From positions 620,001-684,000 of the forward strand of contig NZ_JADWPE010000002.1 of assembly GCF_017308985.1 (NCBI RefSeq): a DNA stretch of 64,000 nucleotides, written 5' to 3'. Positions 35,825 to 45,347 of this stretch are shown one piece after another. Both the position numbers and the translations under genes were made by a program. The notes beneath the pieces are model-generated. The model saw only the letters and a program-made list of their open reading frames with translations. It made no database searches and was not told the origin of the DNA. Origin of the DNA: Lysobacter changpingensis. Its GTDB lineage: Bacteria > Pseudomonadota > Gammaproteobacteria > Xanthomonadales > Xanthomonadaceae. Position 1 is the stretch's first letter, and each line of letters begins with the position of its first letter.

Positions 35825-38800
35825 TCAACGGCGCAGCTGCGAAAGCCGCTGCGCCAGTTTCTTCGGCGACACGCCGCCGCGCGTGCCCAGTTCCTGCGCG
35901 AACAGCGACACCCGCAGTTCCTCCAGGTCCCATCGCAGCGCCTGCCATTCCGGCGCGTCCGCCTCGTCGTTCTCCACCGCTTCGGCCAGCGCGTCGGCGA
36001 AGGGCTTGAGTTCGAGCATGCGCGCCTGGTCGCGCATCGGATCGCGCAACGCACGCTCGCCACGCAACGCGAGCGCCTTCAGATAGCGTGGATATTCGCG
36101 CAGCGCATCGGCCGGCACGTTGCGCAGGAATCCCGGCGGGGTCAGCGTCGACAGGTGCGCGCGCATGTCGTCGAGGTTGCCGCTCGCCCAGCCCATCAGC
36201 GGCGATTCGAGCTTGGCACGCGCTTCCGCGACGGCAGCGAGGATCGCCTCCGCCTGCTTCAACCGCTCCATCGCATCGCCGAACACCTGTCTGCCGATCG
36301 CATCGCGACGCGCGGCGAAGGTGTCGGCGTCGCGGATGTCGCCGATCGCGTCCTCGGCGGTGAGCGAAGCGAACGCGCCGTCGACGAGATCCGCGCGCAG
36401 CCGGTCGCCTTCCTTCAGGCCGTCCGTGCGTGGCGCCGCCGCTTCGATCGAGGCGTACAGCAGCCCCATCTTCGGCGTCACCGGCAGTTGCTTGCGCGCC
36501 TGCCGGAGCTTGTCGGCCAGCGCGATGGCCATCAGCCGCCGCACGCCGCGCGGATGTTCGCGCAGCGCGACGTCGCGCTCGGCGTGCACGCGCAGCGAGA
36601 CGCTGTCGCCATCGTCGTGCAGCGCCGGATACGCCGGCACGCCGCCGGCACCCGGCACGGACGCCGGAATCGGCGCATCCGGGAACGCCACCAGCCCGCG
36701 TTGCGCGAGGCCATCTGCGGCCTTCGCCGCGAACGCCGCCGCCGCACGTTCGCCGAACCGCTGGCGCAGGTCGTCCAGATCGCGCGATTCGGCCAGTACG
36801 GATTTGCCGTCGCGGTCGAACAGGCGCAGGTTCATGCGCAGGTGCGGCTCCAGCGCGGATTCGTCGAAGTCCGCCTGTGCGACGGGCACGCCGCCGAGCT
36901 TGTGCAGGAAGCGCGCGAGCTCGCCGGTGATGCTGTCCGCCGACGGCTGCGGATGCGCCTCGTGGAACGCACGCGCGAAATCCGGCGCAGGCACGAAGTT
37001 GCGGCGAATGGTCTTGGGCAGCGTCTTGATCAGCGCGGCGGCCTTGTCCTGCACGAAGCCCGGCGCAAGCCAGGTCAGGCGCACCGGATCGATCGCGTTG
37101 AGCAGGTGCAGCGGCACCGCGAGCGTCATGCCGTCGTCGCTCGCGCCGGGCTCGAAGCGGTACTTCACCGCGAGCCGCACGTTGCCCAGCGCGAGGTACG
37201 GCGGGAAGCGCACGGCATCGCTCTCGTCGCCGATCATCAAATCCGACAGCGACCATTCCAGCGCGGCCTTCCCGTGCTGCGGCAGCTTGCCGTACCACGC
37301 ATCGAGCGCCTGCGTGTTGTGCACGTTCGCGGGGAGGCGATCGAGGTACCACTGCGCCATCCAGTCCTCGTCGACGACCAGGCCGCTGCGGCGCTGCTTG
37401 GCTTCCTCCTCGCGCGCTTTCGCCAATGTCGCCAGATTGCGCTGCAGGAACGCGCTGCGCGTGTTGATCTCGCCCGTCACCAGCGCGTCGCGCGCGAAGA
37501 TCGCGCGGCTCTCCTCGGGGAACAGCGCGCCGTAATGCACCGGGCGCTTGGGCGCGAGCACCAGTCCGAACAGGCTGATCTGTTCGCTGCCGATCACGCG
37601 CCCCTGCGAGCGCGACCAGCGCGGATCGTGCTGCCGGCGCGAAAGCAGGTGCGCCAGTTCGGAGATGGCCCAGTCCGGTTCGATCGCCGCGTTGGTCAGC
37701 GCCCAAACGCGTTCGGTGTCGAGCAAGGTCGCCGACAACACCCACGGCGGCGGTTTCTTCGCCAGCGGCGAGCCGGGAAACAGCTGGAATTTGCGACCGC
37801 GCGGGCCGTCGAAACCCTTGTCGCCGCGCGTGCCGATCTGCGTCGGCAGGCCGGCGAGCAGCGCCTTGTGCAGCGTGGCGTAGGCGGATTGATCGAGCGC
37901 GCCGTGTTCGTTGAGCGCGGCGCGCGATTCCTTCCAGCTCAACTCCTCCGCCATCAGTTTCAGCTGGCGATGCAGTTCGCGCCATTCGCGCATGCGCAGG
38001 AAGCCGAGGAAGTTCTTCTCGCACCACGCGCGCAGTTTCGACTGCGTGAGGTCCTCGTGCGCGGTGTAGTAGGCATTCCACAACTTCAGGATGCCGACGA
38101 ACTCCGACTTGTGGTCGGCGAACTGCGCATGCGCGTTGTCCGCCGCGGCGCGCTGGTCGGCCGGGCGTTCGCGCGGATCCTGGATGCCGAGGAACGACGC
38201 GATGACGAGCATCTCGCGCAGCACGCCGTGTTCGTTCGCGGCCACGAGCATGCGCGCGAGCTTCACGTCCACCGGCAGGCGCGACATCAGCCTGCCGGTC
38301 GGCGTGAGGCGCCGCTGTTCGTCCACCGCGCCGAGTTCGGCCAGCTGCTGCCAGCCGTCGGCGACGGCGCGCGGATCGGGCGGTTCCAGGAACGGGAATT
38401 CCTCGATGCGGCCCAACCCCAGCGACAGCATGCGCAGGATCACGCCGGCCAGCGCGGCGCGGCGGATTTCCGGATCGGTGTAGCGCGGACGCGATTCGAA
38501 ATCGGCTACCGAGTACAGGCGATAGCAGGTGCCTTCGCTGATGCGTCCGCAGCGGCCCTTACGCTGGTCGGCGCTGGCCTGGCTGACGGGCTCGATGTGC
38601 AGGCGATCGAGCTTGCCGCGCGGGCTGTAGCGCTTCACGCGCGCCAGGCCCGGATCGACGACGTAGCGGATGCGCGGCACGGTCAGCGAGGTTTCGGCGA
38701 CGTTGGTCGCCAGCACGATGCGGCGCTTCGGGCCGGGATTGAACACGCGGTCCTGGTCGCGCACGGACAATCGCGCGTACAGCGGCAGCACCTCGGTTTC

Positions 38801-39772
38801 GCGATACTTGCGACGTTCGAGCGACAGATGCGCGTCGCGGATCTCGCGTTCGCCGGGCAGGAAGATCAGCACGTCGCCGCGCGGGTCCTCGCGCGTGATC
38901 TCGTCGCATGCGGCGACGATGCCGTCGTTGGTGGTGCGATCGCCGTCGTCCTCGCCCTCGCCTTCCAGCGGGCGATAACGCACCGACACCGGATAGCTGC
39001 GCCCTTCCACGTTCACCACCGGTGCGTCGCCGAAGTGCGCGGCGAAGCGCTCGGTGTCGATCGTCGCCGAGGTGACGATGACCTTCAGGTCCTTGCGTTT
39101 CTGCAGCAGTTGCTTGAGGTAGCCGAGCAGGAAGTCGATGTTGAGGCTGCGTTCGTGCGCCTCGTCGATGAGGATGGTGTCGTACTGCGACAGCCAGCGG
39201 TCGGACTGGATCTCGGCCAGCAGGATGCCGTCGGTCATGAACTTCACCGCGGTCTGCTCGCCGACGTTCTCGGTGAAGCGCACCTGGTAGCCGACCGCAC
39301 CGCCGAGCTGCGTCTGCAGTTCCTCCGCCACGCGGCGCGCCACCGCGCGGGCGGCGATGCGGCGCGGCTGCGTGCAGCCGATCATGCCGGCGGCGCCGCG
39401 TCCGGCGGCCAGGCACAGTTTGGGCAGCTGGGTGGTCTTGCCCGAGCCGGTTTCGCCGGCGATCACCACCACCGGATGCGCGCGGATCAGTTCGACGATC
39501 TCGTCGGCCTTCGCCGCGATCGGCAGGGTGGGATCGACCGGCGCGGTGGGCAGCGCGGCGGTGCGGGCTTCGCGTTGCGCGACCGATGCCGCCAGCGCCT
39601 GCGCGAAGGCATCGCGGGCGCGGGCGTCGGCGGGTTTGCCGCTCCAGCGCGACCACAGGCCGTGCAGGCGGCCACGATCGCGACTCAGCGCGCCGTCGAT
39701 CGCGCGCCGGGCCTGGCGTAACGTATTGCTGACGTTGCCCTGACTAGACTCCGCCGGGTCCATAGACTTCAT
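35825..39772 (-). CDS. hrpA: ATP-dependent RNA helicase HrpA
   Basis: A 1315-residue DEAH-box helicase of the long bacterial HrpA type. Walker A is GETGSGKTTQLPK, followed by TQPRRIAARAVA, DEAHERSLNIDFLLGY (motif II), TSATIDTERFA (III), LATNVAETSLTVP (V) and QRKGRCGR (VI). The helicase-associated HA2/OB region and the large C-terminal DUF3418 region follow, ending at about 1315. Two nearby ATGs (39772 and 39763) are both possible starts. HrpA acts in mRNA processing and ribosome rescue. It diverges from dps. Confidence 0.94.
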   Translation of the reverse strand: MKSMDPAESSQGNVSNTLRQARRAIDGALSRDRGRLHGLWSRWSGKPADARARDAFAQALAASVAQREARTAALPTAPVDPTLPIAAKADEIVELIRAHPVVVIAGETGSGKTTQLPKLCLAAGRGAAGMIGCTQPRRIAARAVARRVAEELQTQLGGAVGYQVRFTENVGEQTAVKFMTDGILLAEIQSDRWLSQYDTILIDEAHERSLNIDFLLGYLKQLLQKRKDLKVIVTSATIDTERFAAHFGDAPVVNVEGRSYPVSVRYRPLEGEGEDDGDRTTNDGIVAACDEITREDPRGDVLIFLPGEREIRDAHLSLERRKYRETEVLPLYARLSVRDQDRVFNPGPKRRIVLATNVAETSLTVPRIRYVVDPGLARVKRYSPRGKLDRLHIEPVSQASADQRKGRCGRISEGTCYRLYSVADFESRPRYTDPEIRRAALAGVILRMLSLGLGRIEEFPFLEPPDPRAVADGWQQLAELGAVDEQRRLTPTGRLMSRLPVDVKLARMLVAANEHGVLREMLVIASFLGIQDPRERPADQRAAADNAHAQFADHKSEFVGILKLWNAYYTAHEDLTQSKLRAWCEKNFLGFLRMREWRELHRQLKLMAEELSWKESRAALNEHGALDQSAYATLHKALLAGLPTQIGTRGDKGFDGPRGRKFQLFPGSPLAKKPPPWVLSATLLDTERVWALTNAAIEPDWAISELAHLLSRRQHDPRWSRSQGRVIGSEQISLFGLVLAPKRPVHYGALFPEESRAIFARDALVTGEINTRSAFLQRNLATLAKAREEEAKQRRSGLVVDEDWMAQWYLDRLPANVHNTQALDAWYGKLPQHGKAALEWSLSDLMIGDESDAVRFPPYLALGNVRLAVKYRFEPGASDDGMTLAVPLHLLNAIDPVRLTWLAPGFVQDKAAALIKTLPKTIRRNFVPAPDFARAFHEAHPQPSADSITGELARFLHKLGGVPVAQADFDESALEPHLRMNLRLFDRDGKSVLAESRDLDDLRQRFGERAAAAFAAKAADGLAQRGLVAFPDAPIPASVPGAGGVPAYPALHDDGDSVSLRVHAERDVALREHPRGVRRLMAIALADKLRQARKQLPVTPKMGLLYASIEAAAPRTDGLKEGDRLRADLVDGAFASLTAEDAIGDIRDADTFAARRDAIGRQVFGDAMERLKQAEAILAAVAEARAKLESPLMGWASGNLDDMRAHLSTLTPPGFLRNVPADALREYPRYLKALALRGERALRDPMRDQARMLELKPFADALAEAVENDEADAPEWQALRWDLEELRVSLFAQELGTRGGVSPKKLAQRLSQLRR

Positions 39773-39859
39773 CGATTGCACTGCCTGGAAGAAACCACCC
39801 ACATCGCGGACGGCATGGCCTATTGTCGCCGCAATGCCATGATCGAAGGGAGAACCGCA

Positions 39860-40414
39860 ATGGCCAAAGCCAAGAACGACAAGACCGCCAAGCCGCAGAA
39901 ATCCGCAAAGTCGCAGCTCACCCCCACCGCCAGCAGCCAGGCCATCGATATCGGCATCAGCGGCGGCGACCGCCAGAAGATCGCCGAGGGGCTGTCGCGC
40001 TTCCTGTCGGACAGCTTCACGCTGTACCTGAAGACCCACAACTTCCACTGGAACATCACCGGGCCGATGTTCAACAGCCTGCACGTGATGTTCGAAACCC
40101 AGTACACCGAACAGTGGACCGCCCTGGACGAAACCGCCGAACGCATTCGCGCGCTGGGCTTCAACGCACCGGGTTCGTACGCCGAATTCATCCGCCTGAG
40201 CTCGATCCCCGAGGAGCCCGGCCTGACCGAGGCGCCCGACTGGAAGGAGATGGTCCGCCAACTGGTCGCCGGCAACGAGGCCGTGGCCCGCACCGCGCGC
40301 AAGGTCCTCAAGACCGCCGACGATGCCGGCGACGACCCGACGGTCGACCTGATGACCCAGCGCCTGCAGACCCACGAGAAGTACGCGTGGATGCTGCGCT
40401 CGCTGCTGGAGTGA
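39860..40414 (+). CDS. dps: Dps-family DNA-binding ferritin-like protein
   Basis: A 184-residue Dps protein that stores iron and protects DNA under stress. The lysine-rich tail (MAKAKNDKTAKPQKSAKSQ) should bind DNA. The ferroxidase-site motif LKTHNFHWNITGPMF with the following histidine/aspartate/glutamate cluster (FETQYTEQWTALDETAERIR) and the C-terminal HEKYAWMLRSLL are typical. GAAGGGAGAA stands before the ATG at 39860; an in-frame ATG seven codons upstream is less likely. It is monocistronic. Confidence 0.93.
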   Translation: MAKAKNDKTAKPQKSAKSQLTPTASSQAIDIGISGGDRQKIAEGLSRFLSDSFTLYLKTHNFHWNITGPMFNSLHVMFETQYTEQWTALDETAERIRALGFNAPGSYAEFIRLSSIPEEPGLTEAPDWKEMVRQLVAGNEAVARTARKVLKTADDAGDDPTVDLMTQRLQTHEKYAWMLRSLLE

Positions 40415-40447
40415 TGGCGCCGCGCGCCTGAGGTTTCAAGGTTCCGC

Positions 40448-40471
40448 CCCTCTCCCGTCCGCGGGAGAGGG
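40448..40471. repeat. Perfect 10-bp hairpin between dps and recQ
   Basis: CCCTCTCCCG (40448-40457) pairs perfectly with CGGGAGAGGG (40462-40471) around a TCCG tetraloop. It follows the dps stop by 33 bases. No T-tract follows, so termination would not be classical. A sibling hairpin with the same stem sequence lies at 63511-63533. Confidence 0.6.
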
Positions 40472-40553
40472 ATCCTGGCGGCAGGACGCAGGACGAGGCG
40501 CCTTCCGACCGTTCTTCCCGCAGTTTCCTGACAGCTCTGCCCGCGTCGCCCGG

Positions 40554-40565
40554 TAAACTGGCGGC
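40554..40565 (+). promoter_or_regulatory. Putative -10 element giving a leaderless recQ mRNA
   Basis: TAAACT at 40554-40559 (four or five matches to TATAAT depending on weighting) ends six bases (GGCGGC) before the recQ ATG. CTGACA at 40528-40533 matches the -35 consensus at five of six, but at a long 20-base spacing. There is no ribosome-binding site, so a leaderless message is proposed. Confidence 0.4.
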
Positions 40566-42383
40566 ATGTCAGACCCCGCACTCGATCTGCTCCGCCGCGT
40601 GTTCGGCCACCCCGGCTTCCGCGGCGAACAACGGCAGATCGTCGAACACGTCACCGGCGGTGGCGATGCCCTCGTCCTCATGCCCACCGGCGGCGGCAAG
40701 TCGCTGTGCTACCAGCTGCCCGCGTTGCTGCGCGAAGGCTGCGCGCTGGTCGTCTCGCCGCTGATCGCGCTGATGCAGGACCAGGTCGAGGCGCTGCGCC
40801 AGCTCGGCGTGCGCGCCGCGTACCTCAACTCCACGCTCGATGCGGAGGAATCCGCGCGGATCGAGCGCGAGCTCCTGTCCGGCGAACTGGACCTGCTCTA
40901 CGTCGCACCCGAGCGGCTGCTGACCCAGCGCTTCCTTTCGCTGCTGGACCGCGCGCGACTGGCGCTGTTCGCCATCGACGAGGCGCACTGCGTCTCGCAA
41001 TGGGGCCACGATTTCCGCCCGGAATACCGCCAGCTCACCGTCCTGCACGAGCGCTGGCCGGACATCCCGCGCATCGCGCTGACCGCCACGGCCGACGCGC
41101 CGACGCGGCGCGAAATCGCCGAACGCCTGAACCTGGAAGACGCGCGCCAGTTCGTCAGCTCGTTCGACCGTCCGAACCTGCGCTACCGCATCGTGCACAA
41201 GGACGGCGGCGGCGTGCGCCAGCTGCTGGATTTCCTCGACGGTCATCGCGGCGAAAGCGGCATCGTCTACGCCTTCTCGCGCAAGCGCGTGGAAACCGTC
41301 GCCGAGCAGCTCCAGGCCGCCGGCCTCAACGCCCTGCCCTACCACGCCGGCATGGACGCATCGCTGCGCGCGCAGAACCAGCGGCGTTTCCTGCAGCAGG
41401 ACGGCATCGTGATGGTGGCGACGATCGCCTTCGGCATGGGCATCGACAAGCCGGACGTACGATTCGTGGCGCACGTCGACCTGCCCAAATCCATCGAGGG
41501 CTACTACCAGGAAACCGGCCGCGCCGGCCGCGACGGCGAGGCAGCCGAAGCCTGGCTGAGCTACGGCCTGGGCGACGTGGTCAACCTGCGGCAACTGATC
41601 CAGCAGGGCGAAGCCGGCGAGGAACGCAAGCGCCTGGAACTTCGCAAGCTCGACGCGTTGCTGGGCTACTGCGAATCCACGCAATGCCGGCGGCAGGCGC
41701 TGCTGGGCTGGTTCGGCGAAGCGCACGGCGGCGCCTGCGGCAATTGCGACAACTGCCTGGACCCGCCGCGCAGCTGGGACGGCACGCAGGCCGCGCGCAA
41801 GGGGCTGTCGTGCGTGTACCGCACCGGGCAGCGCTTCGGCGCCGGGCATGTCATCGACGTGCTTCGCGGCGTGGCGACCGACAAGGTGAAGCAGTGGGGC
41901 CATGAACGCCTGAGCACCTGGTCGATCGGCAGCGATCTCGACGAGCGCCAGTGGCGCGGCGTGTTTCGCCAGCTCGTCGCCGGCGGACTGCTCGAAGCCG
42001 ACGTCGAGCACCACGGCGCGCTGCGCCTCACCACGCTGAGCGGGCCGGTCCTGCGCGGCGAAGTCGAACTGCGCTTCCGCCATGAACCCGAGAAGCCCGC
42101 GCGCGGTCGCCGCACGCGTGGCGGCTCGGCCGGCACGGCAATGGTGGTGGACCTGGATCCGGAATCGCAGGTGCGTTTCGACGCGCTGCGCGAGTGGCGC
42201 TCCAGCACCGCGCGCGAACAGAACGTGCCGGCGTATGTGATCTTCCACGACAGCACATTGCGTGCCATCGCGCAGGCCGCGCCGGAAGACCTCGACGAGC
42301 TCTCGCGCGTGCCGGGCATCGGGGCGAGCAAGCTCGATCGCTACGGCGAGGCGGTGCTGCAGCAGTTGTTCGATGCCGCCTGA
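40566..42383 (+). CDS. recQ: ATP-dependent DNA helicase RecQ
   Basis: A 605-residue 3'-5' helicase for recombinational repair. Motif I is MPTGGGKSLCYQLPA, motif II IDEAHCVSQWGHDF, motif VI QETGRAGRDG. The RQC domain binds zinc through CESTQC and CGNCDNC. The HRDC domain at the C-terminus (about 525-600) reads VPAYVIFHDSTLRAIA and VPGIGASKLDRYGEAVL. All canonical domains are intact. The ATG lacks an upstream Shine-Dalgarno sequence. Confidence 0.96.
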   Translation: MSDPALDLLRRVFGHPGFRGEQRQIVEHVTGGGDALVLMPTGGGKSLCYQLPALLREGCALVVSPLIALMQDQVEALRQLGVRAAYLNSTLDAEESARIERELLSGELDLLYVAPERLLTQRFLSLLDRARLALFAIDEAHCVSQWGHDFRPEYRQLTVLHERWPDIPRIALTATADAPTRREIAERLNLEDARQFVSSFDRPNLRYRIVHKDGGGVRQLLDFLDGHRGESGIVYAFSRKRVETVAEQLQAAGLNALPYHAGMDASLRAQNQRRFLQQDGIVMVATIAFGMGIDKPDVRFVAHVDLPKSIEGYYQETGRAGRDGEAAEAWLSYGLGDVVNLRQLIQQGEAGEERKRLELRKLDALLGYCESTQCRRQALLGWFGEAHGGACGNCDNCLDPPRSWDGTQAARKGLSCVYRTGQRFGAGHVIDVLRGVATDKVKQWGHERLSTWSIGSDLDERQWRGVFRQLVAGGLLEADVEHHGALRLTTLSGPVLRGEVELRFRHEPEKPARGRRTRGGSAGTAMVVDLDPESQVRFDALREWRSSTAREQNVPAYVIFHDSTLRAIAQAAPEDLDELSRVPGIGASKLDRYGEAVLQQLFDAA

Positions 42384-42401
42384 GCGAGCGGCCGGCGGCG
42401 A

Positions 42402-42803
42402 TCAGCCCGGGGTCCGGCTGGAGCGCCTGAACACCCACCACTTCGCGCTGGCGAAATTGAGGCACATGCCCAAACCCGACCCCACTGCGACCGCCAGCAG
42501 CGGCACCCACGCGGCCCTCGGCAGCAGCAGGACGGTCACGGTGTAGGCGGCCAGGTTCGCCACGCCCCCGGCCGACATCGCCAGCAGATAGCGCCACCAC
42601 TCCGCCCAGGCCGACCCGCGACGCCCGCCGGCGAAGGTGAAGCGGCGATTGATCCGCCAGGTCGTCCACACCGCCAGCAGGAACGAGCACGCGCGACCGG
42701 CGAAATAACCGGCCCCGAGCGCAAGCGCGGCGTACAGAGCCGTGGCGTCGACCACGAACCCGATCGCGCCTGCGACGGCGAAGCGGACGATTTCCCGTTT
42801 CAT
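42402..42803 (-). CDS. GtrA-family small membrane protein
   Basis: A 133-residue protein with four membrane helices. It opens with MKREIVRFAVAGAIGFVVD, the usual GtrA start, has the basic loop WRINRRFTF typical of the family, and ends SAKWWVFRR. GtrA proteins are flippase-type or accessory membrane proteins for polyprenyl-linked sugars in O-antigen and arabinogalactan modification. No partner glycosyltransferase (GtrB-like) lies next to it. It converges on recQ and diverges from the GFA genes. Confidence 0.88.
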   Translation of the reverse strand: MKREIVRFAVAGAIGFVVDATALYAALALGAGYFAGRACSFLLAVWTTWRINRRFTFAGGRRGSAWAEWWRYLLAMSAGGVANLAAYTVTVLLLPRAAWVPLLAVAVGSGLGMCLNFASAKWWVFRRSSRTPG

Positions 42804-42904
42804 CCGTGCAATTGCAGGCGCGCGCTCCGGGCTCCCTCGCGCGGCCCACACACCCGCCCCGCTAGCCTCAAAACCTCCGCCACGTCAGGGTCGTGGAGGC
42901 CGGC

Positions 42905-43309
42905 ATGGGAATGTCCATCGAAGGCGGTTGCCTGTGCGGAGCGGTCCGGTATCGCGCCACGGCGCCGCCGGTGTCGCGAAGCATCTGCCATTGCCGCAGC
43001 TGCCGGAAGGCGAGCGGCGCGCCTTCCGTCGCCTGGTCGACCTTCCACGTCAACAGTTTCGTCTTCACCCGCGGCCTGCCGGTGCGTTACCGCTCATCGA
43101 AGGAAGTGATGCGCACGTTCTGCGGCATCTGCGGCACGCAACTGAGCTACCGGCACGACGACGACGTGGACAGCATCGACATCACCACCGCGACGCTCGA
43201 CGCACCCGAACAGTTCCCGCCGACCAAGGAAATCTGGATCGAGCACAAACTGCCGTGGGAACGCGCCAACGAAGCAATGCGGCATTACCCGCGCACGAGC
43301 GCGGGCTGA
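42905..43309 (+). CDS. GFA-family (glutathione-dependent formaldehyde-activating-like) enzyme 1
   Basis: A 134-residue zinc protein of the GFA/CENP-V fold. Conserved zinc ligands are GGCLCGAVRY, SICHCRSCRKASG and FCGICGTQL. Sequence SVAWSTFHVNSF leads into the beta-tent core. Spontaneous glutathione-formaldehyde adduct formation is the classical proposed role, though many members act on other substrates. GGAGG lies five bases before the ATG at 42905. The next gene, 15 bases downstream, is a second GFA protein. Confidence 0.88.
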   Translation: MGMSIEGGCLCGAVRYRATAPPVSRSICHCRSCRKASGAPSVAWSTFHVNSFVFTRGLPVRYRSSKEVMRTFCGICGTQLSYRHDDDVDSIDITTATLDAPEQFPPTKEIWIEHKLPWERANEAMRHYPRTSAG

Positions 43310-43324
43310 CACGGGAGCGACAGG

Positions 43325-43786
43325 ATGCCGGAGCTCGGCAGTTTCGAAGGCGGCTGCCTGTGCGGCGCGATCCGCTATCGCGCTACGGCCGAACCGCTGC
43401 GGGGGGTGATCTGTCATTGCGAGCCCTGCCGCCGCCACTCCGGCGCGCCGGCGCTGGCGTTCGTGCACTTCCCCGGTACTGCCTTCGAATGGATCGGCGC
43501 GGCGCCGGCGTGGTTCCAGTCTTCCGCGCACGCGCAGCGCGCCTTCTGCCCGCGATGCGGGAGCACGCTGGGGATGCGCGAGGACGTACTCGCCGATCGC
43601 GTGCAGGTCTGCGTGGGCAGCCTCGACGACCCCTCCCGCGTACGCATCGACGACCACGTGTGGACGCGCTCGCGCGTGCCATGGTTCGACACGACCGACC
43701 GGCTGCCGCGTTTCGAACGCAGCAGCGCGGCGGTGGCGAGCCTGGCGGAGGATGGAAATCCGCCCGGAATCAGCGGCAGTTCGTGA
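43325..43786 (+). CDS. GFA-family enzyme 2
   Basis: A 153-residue GFA/CENP-V fold protein with all zinc cysteines (GGCLCGAIRY, ICHCEPCRRHSG, FCPRCGSTLG). It shares the N-terminal third with the upstream GFA gene but diverges in the second half (DDHVWTRSRVPWFDTTDRLPRF), which in GFA proteins shapes the substrate pocket. The two form a tandem, probably duplicated, operon. Its last 17 bases overlap the 3' end of the convergent membrane-protein gene. Confidence 0.88.
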   Translation: MPELGSFEGGCLCGAIRYRATAEPLRGVICHCEPCRRHSGAPALAFVHFPGTAFEWIGAAPAWFQSSAHAQRAFCPRCGSTLGMREDVLADRVQVCVGSLDDPSRVRIDDHVWTRSRVPWFDTTDRLPRFERSSAAVASLAEDGNPPGISGSS

Positions 43787-45347
43787 CGACCGGGCCGGTC
43801 CTGGCGACCGGGCAAAGCTCCAGCGGCGTCAGGCTGTCGGCAACGGGCGCGCACGTGCCGCGTCGCTCCAGTCCGTATCGCGCCAGATGCCCCGTGGCCG
43901 GATCGGTCCCTGCCGGTTGCAGGAGGAACATCGGCCCGGCATGGGACTGGACGGTCGAGACGACCTTCGACTGGAACTTCGTGCATGCATCGGGCTGGAT
44001 GAATCCGTTGCCGATCGCCACCGCGGGAACCGATGCAGGCAGGAACGCCGCGGCATGGCCGATGGGTTCGTTGGTGTCGAGCAGCACCAGCGCATCGGCC
44101 GGCATCGCCGGGAATTCGACCGAGACCATCGGCGAAGCGAACTTCTGCCGCCACCAGCTCGGACGATTGGTCGCGGCGATCATCACCAGCGAGCACGCCA
44201 CCAGCGCGACGATCCAGCGCTTCCGCGTGAGCGGAATTTCCGAAAGGAACCCGACGATGAGCAGCGAGAAGAGCAGTTCGAGCGGAAGCGCATAGCGGTA
44301 GATGCCGTAACCGCACACCCACAGCGCATACGAGACTGCGCAGAACGCGAGGATCGGAGCGAGCGGGCCTCGCTTTCCGCCGCCCGGATCGATCGCACCG
44401 CGCCGGCCGCGCCAGGTCGCCACGGCGATGGCGATGAGCGCGAGCCATCCCAGGAAAAGGCGCGGATCGGCGAGATTCACTTCGGAAAAGTGCTTGCTGT
44501 TGCGCAGGAGCCTGAGCGGCGCAAGCAGCGCATCGCCCGCGCCCTGCGGCAGGAAGCGCGTGTCGTTCCATGCCTGCGGCAGCGCGTAGGGCGAATGGAA
44601 CCAGTGGTTGAAGTACGGGAACAGCGGGTTCTCGTAGAGCGACCACATCGTCCACATCCACGGCCCGGCGAATAGTAGGGTCGCGGCGACGCCGCCGATC
44701 CCGAGCGCCACGATCCGCATGGGCAACTGACGCACGGGCCCCGCGAAGCAGGCCGCGGCAATGAAGCCGAGCGCATAGATCGCCGCCGTCAGCTTGAGGC
44801 CCACCGCGGCGCCAACGACCAGCCCGATCGGCAGCCACGTGGCGAACACGCCGCGACGGCCGTCCGATGAAACCATCCACCACAGCGAGCCGATCACGGC
44901 GGCGGCCACCGGCGCATCGTTCAACGTGGTTCCAGTGACGCTCCAGAAGCCCGCGCCCGAGATCGCGACGATGCCGGCGGCCAGCGTCCGCTGCCAACTG
45001 GTGCGGGCGGGCCACAGCGTATCCAGCAGGCGCAGGCCGAAGAAGAGCGCGATCGCGCTGAACGCCGCCAACCAGATCGACACCAGCCAGCCCGGCGCAC
45101 CGGCGCGAACGGCCAGCGCCATCGGCAGGTCCAGCGTCGGGTTGTGCCAGGACTGGAGCTGCGCCGGCGCCACGTCGACGAGCATGCGTCCGTCGATCCA
45201 GGCGATGGCGTTGTAGAGGTGATAGTTGCGCAGGTCCCAGTTCGCGTCCTGCCCCTGGAAAATCACGGCGAACGCGACAAGCGCGATGCTGACGAGCGCC
45301 GCCGTACGGGTGGAAGCGTTCGCGTCTGAAGGAAATGGGCGATCCAT
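43770..45347 (-). CDS. Polytopic membrane protein, GT-C glycosyltransferase-like
   Basis: A 525-residue protein with about ten membrane helices. The first helix (about 14-32) is followed by an acidic loop, ANWDLRNYHLYNAIAWIDGR, whose Asp resembles the first-loop catalytic acid of GT-C glycosyltransferases. Helices alternate with short loops to about 400, and a soluble periplasmic C-terminal part of about 120 residues (SVEFPAMPADALVLLD, four cysteines) follows. The family could not be named more precisely. The start at 45347 gives MDRPFPSD before the first helix. It converges on the GFA operon. Confidence 0.65.
   Translation of the reverse strand: MDRPFPSDANASTRTAALVSIALVAFAVIFQGQDANWDLRNYHLYNAIAWIDGRMLVDVAPAQLQSWHNPTLDLPMALAVRAGAPGWLVSIWLAAFSAIALFFGLRLLDTLWPARTSWQRTLAAGIVAISGAGFWSVTGTTLNDAPVAAAVIGSLWWMVSSDGRRGVFATWLPIGLVVGAAVGLKLTAAIYALGFIAAACFAGPVRQLPMRIVALGIGGVAATLLFAGPWMWTMWSLYENPLFPYFNHWFHSPYALPQAWNDTRFLPQGAGDALLAPLRLLRNSKHFSEVNLADPRLFLGWLALIAIAVATWRGRRGAIDPGGGKRGPLAPILAFCAVSYALWVCGYGIYRYALPLELLFSLLIVGFLSEIPLTRKRWIVALVACSLVMIAATNRPSWWRQKFASPMVSVEFPAMPADALVLLDTNEPIGHAAAFLPASVPAVAIGNGFIQPDACTKFQSKVVSTVQSHAGPMFLLQPAGTDPATGHLARYGLERRGTCAPVADSLTPLELCPVARTGPVVTNCR

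Noticed and set aside
36155-39721. An 1188-codon plus-strand frame opposite hrpA
   Set aside because: Antisense shadow of hrpA with no recognisable domain; the hrpA reading has every helicase motif.
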